Of a stretch of 64,000 nucleotides of DNA, positions 28,293-37,133 are shown piece by piece (within the stretch, counting starts at the first letter, position 1; each line of letters starts with the position of its first letter). Origin of the DNA: Massilimicrobiota sp. An134 (GTDB lineage: Bacteria > Bacillota_I > Bacilli_A > Erysipelotrichales > Coprobacillaceae). Both the position numbers and the translations under genes were made by a program. Under the pieces are notes generated by a model, which worked only from the letters and a program-made list of their open reading frames with translations, was not told where the DNA came from and searched no databases. Location of the stretch: NCBI RefSeq assembly GCF_002160815.1, contig NZ_NFLH01000011.1, forward strand, positions 1-64,000, given 5' to 3'.

Positions 28293-29111
28293 ATGAAATA
28301 TAAATTAATCGCATTAGATTTAGATGGGACTTTAAAGAATTCTGATAATCAAATCACTGCTAAAACAAAAGAAGCTTTAATCGAAGTTCAAAAACAGGGA
28401 GTTAAGATTGTTTTGGCTTCAGGTAGACCAACAGCAGGACTTAGACATGAAGCTAAAGAATTATTGTTGGATGAATTTGGTGGATATTTACTTTCTTTTA
28501 ATGGTGCCAGAGTGGGAACTGTACCGAATCAGGAAACAGTATATGAACAAACATTATCTATTGAAGAAGCTAAAAAGGTGTATACACAAGCTAAACAATA
28601 CAACTTAGCTTGTATGACATATAAAAATGATAGTATCTATACAGAAGATATTGACGATGAGTATGTTTGCATTGAAGCAAAAATTAATGATATAAGAAAA
28701 TATCAGGTTTCATCTTTTATTGATATATTAGAAAATCCTATACATAAAGTTTTATTAACGGGAACACCAGAATATATTGCTTCTATTGAAGAAGGATTTA
28801 AAAAGCCTTTTGGAAATGAATTAAGTATTTATCGTAGTGCACCATTCTTTTTAGAAGTGATGGCCAAAAATATAGATAAAGCAGCTTCTCTTGATCGTTT
28901 AGCTAAGAGTTTAGGCATTAAACAAGAGGAGGTCATAGCTTTTGGAGATGGCTATAACGATTTAAGTATGATTGAATATGCAGGACTTGGCGTTGCGATG
29001 GAAAATGCAGTTGAAGAAGTGAAACAACGTGCAAAAGTCGTAACGAAATCAAATAATGAAGATGGTATTGCATATGTTTTATCACAAATCTATGAAGGAG
29101 TTGAATACTAA
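28293..29111 (+). CDS. Cof-type HAD-IIB phosphatase
   Basis: 272 residues from the second ATG (28293), which gives 5 nt after AGGAGG; the first ATG (28290) would leave 2 nt. Motif I is LIALDLDGTL, motif II LASGRPTAG, the lysine lies in KAASLDRLAK and motif IV is VIAFGDGYNDLSMIEYAGLGVAMENA. The family dephosphorylates sugar phosphates, FMN or pyridoxal phosphate with broad specificity. It overlaps the next small gene by 1 nt. Confidence 0.9.
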   Translation: MKYKLIALDLDGTLKNSDNQITAKTKEALIEVQKQGVKIVLASGRPTAGLRHEAKELLLDEFGGYLLSFNGARVGTVPNQETVYEQTLSIEEAKKVYTQAKQYNLACMTYKNDSIYTEDIDDEYVCIEAKINDIRKYQVSSFIDILENPIHKVLLTGTPEYIASIEEGFKKPFGNELSIYRSAPFFLEVMAKNIDKAASLDRLAKSLGIKQEEVIAFGDGYNDLSMIEYAGLGVAMENAVEEVKQRAKVVTKSNNEDGIAYVLSQIYEGVEY

Positions 29112-29284
29112 TGTTACCTAAAGATCCAGCCATGCTTTTAAGTCTTATCAATATGAAACTGAGAGATCAATATGATTCATTAGAATCATTATGTGATGAT
29201 TTGGATGTTTCACAGGATGAAGTTATCCAAACATTAAAAAAGATTGATTACATCTACGATGAACAATTAAATCAATTTAAATAA
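29111..29284 (+). CDS. DUF4250 domain small protein
   Basis: 57 residues starting MLPKDPAMLLSLINMKLRD and ending YIYDEQLNQFK, which fits the DUF4250 family as I know it. Its helical centre (SLESLCDDLDVSQDEVIQTL) suggests a small helix-turn-helix-like fold. The ATG overlaps the HAD stop codon (TAATG), so it is translationally coupled. The function is unknown. Confidence 0.82.
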   Translation: MLPKDPAMLLSLINMKLRDQYDSLESLCDDLDVSQDEVIQTLKKIDYIYDEQLNQFK

Positions 29285-29285
29285 A

Positions 29286-29374
29286 AAAGCCTCTACAAAT
29301 ATGAGAAGAATTTTGTTATTTGAGTGTTCTAATAACGAGATTCATTTCATATTATAGAGGTTTATTTTTTTAAA
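29286..29374 (+). terminator. Long compound hairpin ending the HAD-DUF4250 operon
   Basis: A roughly 75-nt imperfect hairpin. The outer stem CCTCTA/TAGAGG is followed inward by AATATGA/TCATATT, GAAT/ATTC and GTTATT/AATAAC around a 10-nt loop. It is followed by TTTATTTTTTT. It is much longer than the other terminators here. Confidence 0.7.
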
Positions 29375-29565
29375 AGAATACTCTTTTTATAACAAAAGTC
29401 ATTTGAAATACATTTGTTATTATAAGGTTTATTGATAATTGTGTTTTTTTATGGGAATTAAACTAATTTTAGATTGGAAATAAGTATAGTATCTTATTCA
29501 TATGACTTTTTATATCAGAAAAATCTTTATAAAATATTAACATGTCATGAAAGGTGTGTTATCGT

Positions 29566-29594
29566 AAAGGTATGGTTTATCAACTATACCTTTT
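29566..29594 (+). promoter_or_regulatory. Terminator-like hairpin in the metallophosphoesterase leader
   Basis: AAAGGTATGGTT (29566-29577) pairs with AACTATACCTTT (29582-29593) with one G-U around a TATC loop, followed by four T. It lies about 20 nt before the ATG. The gap 29375-29614 holds no gene, and a TATAAA box near 29527 could start a short leader. It may be an attenuator or a read-through stop. Confidence 0.5.
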
Positions 29595-29614
29595 ATTGTC
29601 ATGGAGGTGATCAA

Positions 29615-30127
29615 ATGATTTATTTTACAAGTGATTTACATTTAGGACATCAAAATGCTCTGCGTTTATGCAATAGACCATTTCAAGATGTTGATGAGAT
29701 GAATAGAACATTGATACAAAACTGGAATCAGTTTGTAAAAAAGAATGATTTTATCTATATCTTAGGAGATTTAACAATGAAATTGTCTTTAGATGAAGCT
29801 AATCAGATCATTTCAAAGTTAAATGGAAGAAAAATATTAGTAAAAGGGAATCATGATAAAAAGTATGATGAATGTTTGTTTGAAGAAGTCTGTGATTATA
29901 AAGAACTAAAGTATCAAAAGAAATTTCTTGTTTTATCACATTATCCTTTTTTAGAGTGGAATCATTCTTTTAGAGGTTCTATTCATTTACATGGACATCA
30001 ACATAATGATAGGAGTTATAATTTAAAAATGAGAGAAGAAGGTATTTATAGATATGATGTTGGTGTGGATGCGCATGAATATAGACCTGTAAGTATTGAT
30101 GAAATTTATAATTTCTTTCATATATAA
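29615..30127 (+). CDS. Calcineurin-like metallophosphoesterase
   Basis: 170 residues from ATG 29615, after TGGAGGTGA; the ORF is open further upstream but without coding features. Metal-binding motifs in order: SDLHLGHQNA, LGDLTM, KGNHDKKYD, LSHYPFLEW and HLHGHQH. This compact phage/bacterial type is often annotated as a phosphoesterase of unknown substrate. It is a single gene with a hairpin in its leader. Confidence 0.88.
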   Translation: MIYFTSDLHLGHQNALRLCNRPFQDVDEMNRTLIQNWNQFVKKNDFIYILGDLTMKLSLDEANQIISKLNGRKILVKGNHDKKYDECLFEEVCDYKELKYQKKFLVLSHYPFLEWNHSFRGSIHLHGHQHNDRSYNLKMREEGIYRYDVGVDAHEYRPVSIDEIYNFFHI

Positions 30128-30243
30128 ATTTGTATTTAACTAAATCATAAGTATAGTATTTATGAATATGAAAAAAATCAATTCAAATCTATAATGAGTT
30201 ATGTTATAATGTTGAAAATATATGAAAGAGAGGGAGATTCAAT

Positions 30244-31446
30244 ATGTTAGATTTAAAGCATTTTCAAGAAGCCAAAAAGAGAGTTGATGAAGTCATTATT
30301 CCTACTCCCTTAATATATAGTGAAGCTTTTTCAAAGGAATGTAAAAATCAGGTTTATATTAAACCTGAGAACTTACAGAGAACAGGTGCTTTTAAAATAA
30401 GAGGGGCTTATAATAAGATTGTCAAAATGGATGATGAAGCGAAAGCTAAAGGTTTAATTGCTTCTTCAGCTGGTAATCATGCACAAGGGGTGGCATACGC
30501 AGCTTCTAAATTAGGTGTCAAGGCCACAATTGTAATGCCTCAACATACACCATTAATTAAAGTAGAAGCAACAGAAGCACATGGGGCTGAGGTTGTTTTG
30601 GCTGGTGAAGTTTATGATGAAGCCTATCAGAAAGCTTGTGATTTACAAAAGGAACATGGATATACATTTGTGCATCCATTTAATGATGAAGATGTTATTG
30701 AAGGGCAAGGAACAATTGCGTTAGAAATACTTGAAGAATTGCCTGAAGCAGATATTATCTTAGTGCCAATTGGTGGTGGTGGATTGATTTCAGGTATTGC
30801 CTGTGCTGCCAAACAAATCAAGCCAACAATCAAGATTATTGGAGTAGAACCAGAAGGTGCTGCCAGTGCTTTAGCAGCTATTAATGAAGATCAGGTTGTG
30901 GCTTTAAAAGAAGCCAATACAATTGCTGATGGGACAGCCGTTAAAGAAATTGGTGATATGACTTTTGATTATATTAAAGAATATGTGGATGGTATTATTA
31001 CGGTTTCTGATTATGAATTGATGGATGCGTTCTTATTGCTTGTGGAAAAACATAAACTGATCGCTGAAAATTCAGGTATTTTATCTCTTGCAGCATTAAA
31101 GAAATTAAATGAAAAGAATAAAAAAGTGGTATCATTGATTAGTGGTGGAAATATTGATGTTTTAACAATTTCTTCAATGATTAATAAGGGATTGATTGCT
31201 AGAGGTCGTGTCTTTACATTTACTGTACAGTTATTAGATAAACCTGGTGAACTTGAATATGTATCTCATGTTTTAGCTCAATGTAATGCGAATGTTATTG
31301 GTGTGGAACATAACCAGTTTAAGAACTTTGCACGTTTTTCTGAAGTGGAATTACGTGTCACTTGTGAAACCAATGGAGAAAAGCATATACAAAGAATTAT
31401 AGATACATTTGCCAAAGAGGGATATGAAATCACAAGAATAAATTGA
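30244..31446 (+). CDS. ilvA: Threonine ammonia-lyase with ACT domain
   Basis: 400 residues. The PLP lysine is in NLQRTGAFKIRGAYNK, with ASSAGNHAQGVAYAA and the phosphate loop PIGGGGLISGIA. A C-terminal ACT-like domain (about 330-400, FTVQLLDKPGELEYVSHVLAQ) suggests allosteric control. It converts threonine to 2-oxobutyrate and ammonia. The length fits the short bacterial class between catabolic TdcB and biosynthetic IlvA. No isoleucine genes are adjacent. It is a single gene with AGAGAGGGAG before the ATG. Confidence 0.92.
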   Translation: MLDLKHFQEAKKRVDEVIIPTPLIYSEAFSKECKNQVYIKPENLQRTGAFKIRGAYNKIVKMDDEAKAKGLIASSAGNHAQGVAYAASKLGVKATIVMPQHTPLIKVEATEAHGAEVVLAGEVYDEAYQKACDLQKEHGYTFVHPFNDEDVIEGQGTIALEILEELPEADIILVPIGGGGLISGIACAAKQIKPTIKIIGVEPEGAASALAAINEDQVVALKEANTIADGTAVKEIGDMTFDYIKEYVDGIITVSDYELMDAFLLLVEKHKLIAENSGILSLAALKKLNEKNKKVVSLISGGNIDVLTISSMINKGLIARGRVFTFTVQLLDKPGELEYVSHVLAQCNANVIGVEHNQFKNFARFSEVELRVTCETNGEKHIQRIIDTFAKEGYEITRIN

Positions 31447-31483
31447 TAATATATTATCTTTTTGATTATTATTTATCATTTTC

Positions 31484-31512
31484 TTGAATGTATAAATACA
31501 AAAATATATACT
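31484..31512 (+). promoter_or_regulatory. Promoter of the lone carB leader
   Basis: TTGAAT (31484-31489), a 17-bp spacer and TATACT (31507-31512). The -10 and spacing match the carAB promoter at 56148-56176. Confidence 0.7.
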
Positions 31513-31541
31513 TATTAAGGATAAGGAAAGGAATGAGAAAA

Positions 31542-31625
31542 ATGATGGATTTTGGTTTAAAAACAACGAATCAAATAGCTGTTTCTCCAGAGTCTTCTTT
31601 TTCTTATTTTTTATATTTGTTATAG
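31542..31625 (+). CDS. carB leader peptide (27 codons)
   Basis: Starts at ATG 31542, 9 nt after AAGGA, and ends at TAG 31623-31625. The peptide ends SSFSYFLYLL, encoded by a 31-nt stretch (31593-31623) with 23 T. The stop codon touches the 5' arm of the terminator. The carA leader peptide shares the start context AAAGGAATGAGAAA and the end SFS-x-FLY. It is probably read as a sensor rather than for its product. Translation is inferred. Confidence 0.72.
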   Translation: MMDFGLKTTNQIAVSPESSFSYFLYLL

Positions 31626-31656
31626 GACATATCATTTGATTTGATATGTCTTTTTT
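31626..31656 (+). terminator. carB leader attenuator terminator
   Basis: GACATATCA (31626-31634) pairs perfectly with TGATATGTC (31642-31650) and is followed by six T. It starts one base after the leader stop codon and ends 20 nt before the carB ATG. A ribosome at the stop codon would cover its 5' arm. Confidence 0.85.
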
Positions 31657-31676
31657 ATGGATAAGGAGGAAAAGAT

Positions 31677-34600
31677 ATGCCAAAAAGAGAAGATGTAAAC
31701 ACAGTATTAGTTATTGGTTCAGGACCTATTATTATTGGTCAGGCTTGTGAATTTGACTATTCAGGAACACAGGCATGTAAAGCATTGAGAAGTTTAGGAT
31801 ACAAGATTGTCTTAGTCAATTCTAATCCAGCGACAATCATGACAGATCCAGAAACTGCTGATGTGACTTATATTGAACCATTGAATTTGAAAAGATTAAC
31901 ACAAATTATTGAAAAAGAAAGACCAGATGCCTTATTGCCTAACTTAGGTGGACAATCAGCATTAAACTTATGTGCTGAATTACATAATGCTGGAGTTTTA
32001 GATAAATACAATGTCAAAGTTCTAGGTGTGCAGGTTGATGCAATTGAACGTGGTGAAGACCGTTTGGAATTCAAAAAAGCCATGAATGAACTTGGTATTG
32101 ATATGGCAAGAAGTGAAATTGCGAATACAGTTGAGGAAGCTTTAGCGATTGCTGATAAATTAGGTTATCCTGTTGTTGTGAGACCTGCTTATACAATGGG
32201 TGGTGCCGGAGGAGGACTTGTTTATAATGTTGAAGAATTAAAAACAGTTGTTTCTCGTGGTTTACAGGCAAGTCTTGTTCATGAATGTTTGATTGAAGAA
32301 TCTATTCTTGGATGGGAAGAATTAGAAGTAGAAGTTGTCAGAGATGCTAAAAACAATATGATTACTGTATGTTTTATTGAAAACATTGATCCATTAGGTG
32401 TTCATACTGGAGATTCTTTCTGTAGTGCGCCAATGTTGACAATTTCTCAAGATGTTCAAGATCGTTTAAAAGATCAGGCTTTTAGAATTGTAGAATCAAT
32501 TGGTGTTATTGGTGGAACAAACGTTCAGTTTGCACATGATCCAAAAACAGATAGAATTGTTGTTATTGAAATTAACCCAAGAACTTCACGTTCTAGTGCT
32601 TTGGCTTCAAAAGCAACAGGTTTCCCTATTGCCCTTGTTTCAGCTATGTTAGCTGCTGGTTTAACTTTAGATGAAATTCCATGTGGAAAATATGGGACTT
32701 TAGATAAATATGTACCAGATGGTGACTATGTTGTTATTAAATTTGCAAGATGGGCTTTTGAAAAATTCAAAGGTGCACAAGATAAACTAGGAACACAGAT
32801 GAAAGCTGTTGGGGAAGTTATGAGTATTGGTAAGACTTATAAAGAAGCTTTCCAAAAAGCGATTCGTTCTCTTGAAATTGGTCAATATGGTTTAGGATAT
32901 GCAAAGAATTTCAATGAATTAACAAAAGAACAATTATTAGAAAAATTAACAGTTCCTACAAGTCAAAGACAATTCATCATGTATGAAGCTTTAAGAAAAG
33001 GAGCAACTGTTGAAGAATTATATGAATTAACAAGTATTAAACATTATTTCATTGAACAAATGAAAGAATTAGTTGATGAAGAAGAAATGTTAAAATCATA
33101 TGCAGGGAAAGAGTTGCCAGTAGATGTTTTAAGACAAGCAAAACAAGATGGTTTCTCAGATAAATATTTAAGTCAGATTTTAAATGTTTCTGAAGATAGT
33201 ATCAGAAATGAAAGAATTGAAAATGGTATTACTCAAGCTTGGGAACCAGTTCATGTCAGTGGTACAAAAGATAGTGCATATTACTATTCTACATATAATG
33301 CCAAAGATCATAGTGATATTCATCATGATAAGAAAAAGATTATGATTTTAGGTGGAGGACCAAACAGAATTGGTCAGGGTATTGAATTTGACTATTGCTG
33401 TGTTCATGCTTCACTTGCTTTAAAGAAATTAGGATTTGAAACAATTATTGTCAACTGTAATCCAGAAACAGTCTCTACTGATTATGATACTTCTGATAAA
33501 TTATATTTTGAACCATTAACATTAGAAGATGTTTTAAGTATTCATGATAAGGAAAAACCAGTTGGTGTGATTGCTCAATTTGGTGGACAGACACCATTAA
33601 ACTTAGCTTCTCAATTAAAAGCCAATGGTGTGCATATTTTAGGAACAACACCTGAAACAATTGATATGGCAGAAGATAGAGATTTATTCAATGAAATGAT
33701 GGAAAAATTAGAAATTCCTATGCCAGAATCAGGAATGGCTGTCAATGTTGAAGAAGCTTTAGAAATCGCTAAAAGAATTGGTTATCCATTAATGGTAAGA
33801 CCTTCTTATGTCTTAGGTGGACGTGGAATGGAAGTTGTTTATGATGATGACAGCTTAAAACAATATATGGCTGCGGCCGTTGGTGTGACACCAGATCGTC
33901 CAATCTTAATTGACAGATTCTTAAATAATGCAATGGAATGTGAAGCAGATGCTATTAGTGATGGAACAAATGTTTTCGTTCCAGCTGTTATGGAACATAT
34001 TGAATTAGCAGGTATTCACTCTGGAGATTCAGCATGTATCTTACCTTCTAAACATATTCCAATGAGACATTTAGAAACAATCAAAGAATATACAAAGAAA
34101 ATCGCGAAAGAAATGAATGTTCGTGGACTTATGAACATGCAATATGCGATTGCTGATGATAAAGTTTATGTTCTTGAAGCCAACCCAAGAGCTTCACGTA
34201 CAGTACCTTTAGTATCAAAAGTATGTAATGTTAATATGGTGAAAATTGCAACTGATATTGTGACAATGGAATTAACTGGTAGAGAATCACCAGTACCAAA
34301 ATTAACTGAAAAGAAAATCCCACATGTTGGTGTTAAACAAGCTGTATTCCCATTCAATATGTTCCCAGAAGTTGACCCAATCTTAGGACCAGAAATGAGA
34401 TCAACAGGAGAAGTGTTAGGATTAGGAAGTTCATTTGGAGCAGCTATCTATAAAGCTGAAGAAGCGACACAAACAATCTTACCAACTGAAGGAAAAGTAT
34501 TAATCAGTGTTAACGATATGGACAAACCACAAGTTGTCTCTCTTGCAAAAGGATACTATGATGCAGGATTTACAATTGTAGCAACAGGAAATACATACGC

Positions 34601-34895
34601 TTTAATTCAAGAAGCAGGTGTACCAGTTGAAAAAATTAAGAAATTAAATGAAGGACGTCCAAACATTACAGATGCCCTTACAAATGGTGAACTTGCTATG
34701 GTGATCAATACACCTCATGGTAAACAAAGTGCTCATGATGATAGCTATATCAGAAAAACAGCTATTAAGATGAGAATTCCATATATGACAAACATCGCTG
34801 CTGCTAAAGCTGCATTAGAAGGAATTATGGAAATGAAGATTCATGGTAGCCATGCAGTCAAATCTTTACAAGAATACCATAGTGAAATTCAATAA
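31677..34895 (+). CDS. carB: Carbamoyl-phosphate synthase large subunit, lone copy
   Basis: 1072 residues with the full two-half architecture: [20 protein letters not shown], the first ATP-grasp domain (RPAYTMGGAGGGLVYN), a helical middle, the second ATP-grasp ([16 protein letters not shown]) and a C-terminal MGS-like regulatory domain. That domain keeps the conventional features IVATGNTYAL, NEGRPNITD and VINTPHGK, which correspond to the UMP-contact region of E. coli CarB. No carA is adjacent, so it would have to share CarA from 56325. It makes carbamoyl phosphate from glutamine-derived ammonia, bicarbonate and two ATP. Its leader has an attenuator. Confidence 0.95.
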   Translation: MPKREDVNTVLVIGSGPIIIGQACEFDYSGTQACKALRSLGYKIVLVNSNPATIMTDPETADVTYIEPLNLKRLTQIIEKERPDALLPNLGGQSALNLCAELHNAGVLDKYNVKVLGVQVDAIERGEDRLEFKKAMNELGIDMARSEIANTVEEALAIADKLGYPVVVRPAYTMGGAGGGLVYNVEELKTVVSRGLQASLVHECLIEESILGWEELEVEVVRDAKNNMITVCFIENIDPLGVHTGDSFCSAPMLTISQDVQDRLKDQAFRIVESIGVIGGTNVQFAHDPKTDRIVVIEINPRTSRSSALASKATGFPIALVSAMLAAGLTLDEIPCGKYGTLDKYVPDGDYVVIKFARWAFEKFKGAQDKLGTQMKAVGEVMSIGKTYKEAFQKAIRSLEIGQYGLGYAKNFNELTKEQLLEKLTVPTSQRQFIMYEALRKGATVEELYELTSIKHYFIEQMKELVDEEEMLKSYAGKELPVDVLRQAKQDGFSDKYLSQILNVSEDSIRNERIENGITQAWEPVHVSGTKDSAYYYSTYNAKDHSDIHHDKKKIMILGGGPNRIGQGIEFDYCCVHASLALKKLGFETIIVNCNPETVSTDYDTSDKLYFEPLTLEDVLSIHDKEKPVGVIAQFGGQTPLNLASQLKANGVHILGTTPETIDMAEDRDLFNEMMEKLEIPMPESGMAVNVEEALEIAKRIGYPLMVRPSYVLGGRGMEVVYDDDSLKQYMAAAVGVTPDRPILIDRFLNNAMECEADAISDGTNVFVPAVMEHIELAGIHSGDSACILPSKHIPMRHLETIKEYTKKIAKEMNVRGLMNMQYAIADDKVYVLEANPRASRTVPLVSKVCNVNMVKIATDIVTMELTGRESPVPKLTEKKIPHVGVKQAVFPFNMFPEVDPILGPEMRSTGEVLGLGSSFGAAIYKAEEATQTILPTEGKVLISVNDMDKPQVVSLAKGYYDAGFTIVATGNTYALIQEAGVPVEKIKKLNEGRPNITDALTNGELAMVINTPHGKQSAHDDSYIRKTAIKMRIPYMTNIAAAKAALEGIMEMKIHGSHAVKSLQEYHSEIQ

Positions 34896-34903
34896 AATCA
34901 ATG

Positions 34904-34934
34904 AGAGAATGGAGTTATCTATTCTCTTTTTTTT
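34904..34934 (+). terminator. Terminator of the lone carB
   Basis: AGAGAAT (34904-34910) pairs with ATTCTCT (34921-34927), with two further inner pairs, followed by a run of T. Confidence 0.85.
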
Positions 34935-34964
34935 GGTTAAAAATAGTTGAATAGAAGGATATCG

Positions 34965-34993
34965 TTGTTGTGGATAATAGTTACTGGTATAAT
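34965..34993 (+). promoter_or_regulatory. Promoter of the accessory operon
   Basis: TTGTTG (34965-34970), a 17-bp spacer and TATAAT (34988-34993) preceded by TGG. It drives 35042 and probably the genes behind it. Confidence 0.7.
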
Positions 34994-35041
34994 AAACATA
35001 CAGAAGTAGACAAATTGGAATTTATTGAGGAGAGCTAAAAA

Positions 35042-35587
35042 ATGAACTTGAAAGATTTGAAAAAAGATTGTGCCCAAAAGCAAAAGAAAGGTATTCATTT
35101 TATCATTGCATCAGTAGTAATATGGATTATGGTTTTAATCGTACAATTAACAGATTTACCTATATTAACAAAAAATCTATTGACATTTTGTTGCACTGCA
35201 CCATTATTACCTATAGCTTTTTTAATTTCTAAAATATTAAAAATACAATTTCAAGATAAAAGTAATCCATTAAACTACTTAGGAATACTATTTTCTGCAA
35301 ATCAAATGATATACCTTTTAATAGCAATGTGGATTTATCCTACATTGCCGGATAAAATGCTAATGGTTATTGCTATGATATTCGGAGCACATTTATTGCC
35401 ATACAGTTGGTTATATAATTCAAAAACATATATGGTATTGTCAATAATTATTCCAATATTATCTTTGATAGTTGGTTTAAATTTTGCTAATTATACTCTT
35501 GCAATAATGATGATACTGATAGAAATAATATTTAGTGTCCTGTTATCATTTGAAAATAAGAGAATAGTAAATGATTATGTCCAATAA
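35042..35587 (+). CDS. DUF7010-like membrane protein
   Basis: 181 residues with five to six hydrophobic helices covering nearly the whole length (from IIASVVIWIMVLIVQL to ILIEIIFSVLLSF). The start MNLKDLKKDCAQKQKKGIHF fits DUF7010 proteins of Firmicutes as I recall them. The function is unknown. It is the first gene of a run with very A-rich codons, closely followed by the alpha/beta hydrolase (26 nt). Confidence 0.6.
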   Translation: MNLKDLKKDCAQKQKKGIHFIIASVVIWIMVLIVQLTDLPILTKNLLTFCCTAPLLPIAFLISKILKIQFQDKSNPLNYLGILFSANQMIYLLIAMWIYPTLPDKMLMVIAMIFGAHLLPYSWLYNSKTYMVLSIIIPILSLIVGLNFANYTLAIMMILIEIIFSVLLSFENKRIVNDYVQ

Positions 35588-35613
35588 ATTAGAATTTGAA
35601 AGTGAGAATATCT

Positions 35614-36582
35614 ATGAATAAATTTTTAAAAATTAGTATAATTATAATTGAAGTTATTATTTTCCTTATAGTATTGTTGATGATAATAAGTTTCGTTAAT
35701 CATAAAATAAAATTAAAAAAAGAAGATAAATTTTTTAAAACAACTGGTAAAATTGTTGAAGTTAATAATCATAATATAAATGTTTATGTAAGTGGAAATT
35801 CCAATAGTGATACAACATTAGTATTTATGTCTGGAGGAGGAACTTGTTCACCTACACTTGATTTTAAAACACTATATTCATTATTTGAAAATGATTATCA
35901 AATAGCAGTAGTAGAAAAAGCAGGTTATGGTTTTAGTGATATAAGTGATATTGATAGAGATATAGATACAATTTTATTTGAAACAAGAGAATCATTGAAT
36001 AAAGCAGGTATAAAAAACAATAGATATATTTTATTTCCTCATTCTATGTCTGGAATTGAAGCATTATATTGGGCAAATAAATATCCAGATGAAATAAAAG
36101 GAATAGTGGGATTAGATCCATCAGTCCCTAAAGCATACGAGAATATGAAAATAAATAATATGCTCCTTTCTTTAGCTAAATTTGGAGCAGATATAGGACT
36201 TACTAGATTTATACCATCTATTGTTAATTCTTCTTCTGCAATTAAAGATGGAAATTTAACAGATGAAGAAAAAAAGTTGTATAGAATTGTTTTTTATAGA
36301 AGAACAGCAACAACTTCGATGCTAAATGAAACAAAACAAATAAAAGAAAATGCTAAAAAATTAGAAAGTATTGATATTACTAATGTACCTATGTTATTTT
36401 TTATATCTAATGGAGATGGGACAGGATATGCAAAAGAACAATGGAGAAACTTTATTATTGATTATATAAATAGTAAGCAAAATGGAGAATATAAAATTTT
36501 GGAATGTTCTCATTATGTTCATAATATTGAATATCAAAAAATATATGATGAAAGTATAAAATTTATAAACAATTTACAATAA
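35614..36582 (+). CDS. Membrane-anchored alpha/beta hydrolase
   Basis: 322 residues from ATG 35614, with GAAAGTGAG upstream. An N-terminal anchor helix (about 5-30) is followed by a hydrolase fold. An oxyanion region FMSGGGTCSPT is present; the nucleophile elbow is FPHSMSGIEA, with Pro in place of the usual first Gly; LECSHYVHN supplies the expected catalytic histidine. The acidic residue may lie in SNGDGTG. It is a secreted, anchored esterase or lipase-like enzyme of unknown substrate. The G+C content is lower than in the housekeeping genes around the region, hinting at transfer. Confidence 0.8.
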   Translation: MNKFLKISIIIIEVIIFLIVLLMIISFVNHKIKLKKEDKFFKTTGKIVEVNNHNINVYVSGNSNSDTTLVFMSGGGTCSPTLDFKTLYSLFENDYQIAVVEKAGYGFSDISDIDRDIDTILFETRESLNKAGIKNNRYILFPHSMSGIEALYWANKYPDEIKGIVGLDPSVPKAYENMKINNMLLSLAKFGADIGLTRFIPSIVNSSSAIKDGNLTDEEKKLYRIVFYRRTATTSMLNETKQIKENAKKLESIDITNVPMLFFISNGDGTGYAKEQWRNFIIDYINSKQNGEYKILECSHYVHNIEYQKIYDESIKFINNLQ

Positions 36583-36608
36583 CAAATTGAAATTTGGAGT
36601 GAAACAGA

Positions 36609-37091
36609 ATGATTATAATAATCGAAACCGTAATTTTATGTATTGCGTTTTTTCTAATATGTTTTTGGGGAACAGGTACAGATAACAAAAATTTAAAAAG
36701 CTATTCATCTTATCCAGATGAAGTGCAAAATCGAATAAAGAGTATTGCAGAATATCAAGGAAAATTTAAGGAAAGCAATAAAGTGGTTACATTTATATCC
36801 AATTTTCTGTTATTTCTGTTCGTACTATTTATATTAGGGTTGTTTATCAAAGAAAATGGCTTCACACATAATTTTCTTTGTTTATGTATTATAGGACAGG
36901 GATTGAATATCTTTGACTTATTTATTGTAGACCTTTTATGGTGGCGGAATACAAAGCGTGTTCGTTTAAGAAAAATACCAGAAAAGGAATTGTATCAAAA
37001 TCCGAAAAAGCATATAGAAGCGTTTATCAGAGCCTTTATTATGTATCTGCTAATTGCTCTGATAGACGGATATATATTGACACTTTTATAG
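36609..37091 (+). CDS. Hypothetical four-helix membrane protein
   Basis: 160 residues, not recognised. Hydrophobic helices lie at about 2-20, 62-82, 88-108 and 138-158. Between them is a charged segment (YPDEVQNRIKSIAEYQGKF) and a basic one (WWRNTKRVRLRKIPEKELY). GGAGTG precedes the ATG. It is part of the accessory run 35042-38730. Confidence 0.6.
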   Translation: MIIIIETVILCIAFFLICFWGTGTDNKNLKSYSSYPDEVQNRIKSIAEYQGKFKESNKVVTFISNFLLFLFVLFILGLFIKENGFTHNFLCLCIIGQGLNIFDLFIVDLLWWRNTKRVRLRKIPEKELYQNPKKHIEAFIRAFIMYLLIALIDGYILTLL

Positions 37092-37133
37092 GAATAGATA
37101 TAAGTAAATCCTAATTTATGGAGGTGTTTCATT

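Noticed and set aside
31585-31593. TCCAGAG in the lone-carB leader, like part of the PyrR-binding consensus.
   Set aside because: The rest of the PyrR element (GAGGCU and its stem) is missing, and the carA leader has nothing similar, so it is probably chance.
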